A stretch of DNA of 30,126 nucleotides from Pleurotus ostreatus/Saccharomyces cerevisiae fusant (Eukaryota > Opisthokonta), in contig JAMQCK010000298.1 of the NCBI GenBank assembly GCA_024196135.1, positions 1-30,126 of the forward strand, in the 5' to 3' direction. Below the pieces are notes generated by a model. The model saw only the letters and a list, made by a program, of their open reading frames with translations. It was not told the DNA's origin and ran no database searches. Below, in pieces: positions 29,606 through 30,126 of the stretch. Numbering within the stretch: the stretch's first letter is position 1; the number at the start of each line of letters is the position of its first letter. A program made the position numbers and the translations under genes.

Positions 29606-30126
29606 TCTGATCCCCGTAACAACCGCTTGTTCCGGAAATCCAACTGCCCTGCCACTCTAACTCCTTCACAGATATGTAGTCCACAGTTAAGGGAAAAGAT
29701 TGGCTATATGTCTGTGGTGAAGGTAAAAAGCGAACTCCAACCAGCATACTCAACATGATGTTGCTGAATTAGTGGACACAACACGCTAAGTTGCGCACCC
29801 GGCCGGCCGAGTCGGCAAAATTAGCAGAATAAATTTGTTAAGTTGAGCGACCGGATGCGCACCGGCCGACCGGGTGTCCGACTTTGCACGGTGAGTTGGT
29901 TAAATCGCGGTGACACGGCAACTGCTCGGCCGCCTCGCACGTCAATTAGCGCATTGGGTCTGCTAATGTAGTGCGCCGGCATGCCCGCACACCCTCCGGG
30001 CGGCCGAGCGCATCTTCCGGGCGGCCGGGCGGCTGAACTAGCAGAACAAATCTGCTAATTTATACTGGACAGTATGTCGCCACTCTCCGTGGCGGTAGTA
30101 TAGTACACGAATTATGCCAGCAGCAC
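29606..30126. mobile_element. Unrelated segment interrupting P450-3, with repeated palindromes
   Basis: From 29606 the sequence no longer resembles the P450 family. It alternates AT-rich strings with G+C-rich blocks made of GGCCG/CGGCC words and carries four 21-base palindromic motifs. No transposase frame is present. The sudden break within a coding exon fits insertion of a non-autonomous element, but its right end, terminal repeats and target duplication lie outside the window, so the class is open. A deletion or rearrangement endpoint is the alternative. Confidence 0.5.
29769..30058. repeat. Four copies of a 21-base palindrome (8-5-8)
   Basis: Copies start at 29769, 29821, 29946 and 30038. 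Each is 21 bases: an 8-base arm starting TTAG (CTAG in the last), a 5-base loop, and an 8-base arm ending CTAA (TTAA in the second). The clearest is the last: ctagcaga, acaaa, tctgctaa, with seven perfectly paired bases per arm. The second differs by C-to-T changes in its right arm; the first is the most degenerate. A separate 14-base palindrome (atactg ga cagtat) is at 30062-30075. Confidence 0.6.

Overview
The window reads as nuclear DNA of a basidiomycete fungus, most likely an Agaricomycete. Genes are broken by many introns of about 45-60 bases with GT...AG ends, coding DNA is G+C-rich at third positions, and the gene families fit (SPX phosphate permease, KilA-N/APSES factor, expanded P450s, F-box proteins). 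All gene models below were spliced by hand: junctions were accepted when the frame was kept and the protein matched its family or a paralog in the window.

Left part (1 to about 9.9 kb), ordinary conserved genes: the 3' part of a KilA-N/APSES-type DNA-binding protein (+), a complete 14-exon SPX-domain phosphate/anion symporter of the Pho87/90/91 type (-), a weakly supported hypothetical gene (-), an intronless isochorismatase-like hydrolase (-) with a (GTG)13 tract just upstream, and a small four-helix membrane protein (+).

Middle part (about 10.2 to 16.1 kb), a gene graveyard: a diverged direct duplication of about 0.9 kb (10180-11036 and 12170-13065), a P450 fossil with an internal deletion (11964-12151) touching the second copy, and a decayed stretch of unknown origin near 14.5-15.1 kb. 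I see no intact gene here.

Right part (16.1 kb to the end), a decaying and duplicating oxidative-metabolism locus: P450-1, a relic of an MFS transporter (-), an FAD-dependent monooxygenase pseudogene with three separate lesions and a GC-AG intron, then F-box-1, P450-2, F-box-2 and P450-3. The F-box+P450 pair is a tandem duplication with a period of about 4.1 kb. P450-3 loses homology after its I-helix, where an unrelated segment carrying four 21-base palindromes begins and runs to the window end.

The three P450s are close paralogs with nearly identical exon lengths. With the monooxygenase and transporter remnants they resemble tailoring genes of a secondary-metabolite or detoxification locus, but no backbone synthase is visible, so the product is unknown.
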